Shown: positions 8,590-9,382 of the stretch, in pieces
Numbering within the stretch: the first letter of the stretch is position 1
Layout: the number at the start of each line of letters is the position of its first letter
From: RGIG426 sp045639905
GTDB lineage: Bacteria > Bacillota > Clostridia > Oscillospirales > Acutalibacteraceae
DNA: 9,382 bases
NCBI GenBank assembly: GCA_045639905.1
Contig: JAZUDZ010000043.1
Span: 1 to 9,382 of the forward strand
Reading direction: 5' to 3'
Position numbers and translations under genes: made by a program
Notes under the pieces: generated by a model
Seen by the model: the letters and a program-made list of their open reading frames with translations, nothing else
What the model was told of the DNA's origin: nothing
The model's database searches: none

Positions 8590-9382
8590 GTGGAAAATGC
8601 GTGGCCCGGGAATCAGTTGTTCCGGTATATTGAAATCCCCTGGGTGCTTTGTGAGGATGAACAGTACAAGTCTCTTTCTTTGGAAAGTATCGCGTTGTAC
8701 GGCATCTTACTTCAACGTGCCCAGCTTTCAAAGAAAAACGGATGGATAGATATAGAAAACGGACAAGTGTATATATACTACACGAAAGAAAATCTTGAAA
8801 AAATATGTCATTGTGGTTACCAACGCGTTAAAAGAATGATGGATGAACTTGAGAAGGCCAACTTGCTAACACAAAAACGACAAGGACTTTGCAAACCGAA
8901 TAAACTCTATGTCCACCCGTTTTCCACAGAAAACGATTATTTTTCGAGCCGGAGTTCGGAAAACCCAAACTCAGGAGATGCAATATTCCCTATTCAAGAT
9001 ACAGAAGAATCAAATGCAAGTAATAATAATTTTAGTAATAAGATAGATAGATATGATGTTATGCAATCGCGCATAAAAGAAGCGATTGAATATGACTATC
9101 TTATTCAATATAACAACAAAGGCATTATCGATGAAATTGTATGCTTGATGGAAGATACGATGGGAGACATGAGCGAAACCATTTGTATTGGAAAGCGACA
9201 ATATCCAAGAGAACAGGTAATCAACCGATTCAAAATGTTAGATGCAAGTCATATTGAATATGTGCTTGAAAGGATGAAGGAATCGGGAGAAACCATCCGC
9301 AACATTCGAGCCTATTTGCTAACAGCCTTATACAACGCACCGTCTACAATAGAAACGTTTTATACAGACGATGCGAAGAAAA
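8590..9382 (+). CDS. repA: Replication initiator protein A (RepA_N, DUF6017-like C-terminus), 3' end outside window
   Basis: The frame is open from GTG 8590 to the window edge (264 codons seen). AGGAGG (8574-8579) lies 10 nt upstream, and no ATG in frame has a comparable site. Residues about 5-111 match the RepA_N initiator fold: a Y-I-E-I-P-W-V start, YKSLSLESIALYGILLQRA, LSKKNGWIDIENGQVYIYYT, a helix-turn-helix (NLEKICHCGYQRVKRMMDEL), and KRQGLCKPNKLYV. A polar, Asn/Ser-rich linker follows (about 112-157). The C-terminal part (158 on) has YPREQVINRF, LDASHIEYVLERM and IRNIRAYLLTALYNAPSTI, the DUF6017-type domain found fused to RepA_N on Clostridia mobile elements. The similarity to that ending suggests only a few codons are missing. 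It likely binds the element's origin and starts replication. The base composition looks more AT-rich than hsdM and hsdR. Confidence 0.88.
   Translation, partial: MENAWPGNQLFRYIEIPWVLCEDEQYKSLSLESIALYGILLQRAQLSKKNGWIDIENGQVYIYYTKENLEKICHCGYQRVKRMMDELEKANLLTQKRQGLCKPNKLYVHPFSTENDYFSSRSSENPNSGDAIFPIQDTEESNASNNNFSNKIDRYDVMQSRIKEAIEYDYLIQYNNKGIIDEIVCLMEDTMGDMSETICIGKRQYPREQVINRFKMLDASHIEYVLERMKESGETIRNIRAYLLTALYNAPSTIETFYTDDAKK

Noticed and set aside
9043..9056. GATA repeats in the repA linker
   Set aside because: Only about three units, within an AT-rich Asn/Ser/Asp linker; too short to suggest slippage.

Overview
The window looks like part of an integrated mobile element, or possibly a plasmid, from a low-to-mid GC member of the Bacillota, most likely a gut-type Clostridia or Negativicutes. 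The basis is protein recognition (a RepA_N plus DUF6017-like replication initiator of the kind common on Clostridia conjugative elements), AGGAGG-type ribosome binding sites, consensus sigma-A promoters, and a Bacillus-type LexA box. No species can be named from the sequence alone.

Layout, all genes on the + strand. (1) 49-645: a small protein with two MerR/excisionase-like helix-turn-helix segments, followed by an intrinsic terminator (656-698). (2) 748-8220: a complete type I restriction-modification operon in the order hsdM, hsdS, GIY-YIG gene, hsdR. A strong extended -10 promoter (748-776) precedes it. Two ATGA stop/start overlaps join M to S and S to the GIY-YIG gene, and a perfect 11-bp terminator ends it (8183-8220). 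(3) 8221-8589: a non-coding block with a consensus promoter whose spacer carries a LexA-like box, a predicted structured RNA of about 180 nt ending in a very long terminator hairpin, and two further hairpins. (4) 8590 to the window end: the replication initiator gene, open at its 3' end.

The outstanding feature is hsdS. It encodes 634 residues with three target-recognition/conserved-region modules instead of two. Three repeat tracts lie at the module junctions: four 12-bp units encoding ELTA, in the same place as the EcoR124 spacer repeats; a G7 run; and 18 copies of GACA just before module 3. At 18 copies the third module is in frame. Losing or gaining one GACA copy meets a stop codon immediately after the tract and leaves a 424- or 428-residue protein, the normal size of a two-TRD HsdS. 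The locus therefore reads as a phase-variable methylation and restriction specificity switch.

How the genes probably work together: HsdM methylates at sites chosen by HsdS, and HsdR cleaves unmodified DNA. The GIY-YIG protein, with a C-terminal segment resembling the DUF4357/RAMA group of possible modified-base readers, is co-translated between S and R and may be an accessory nuclease or sensor. The R-M operon looks like cargo beside the element's replication gene, whose upstream region may be SOS-responsive.
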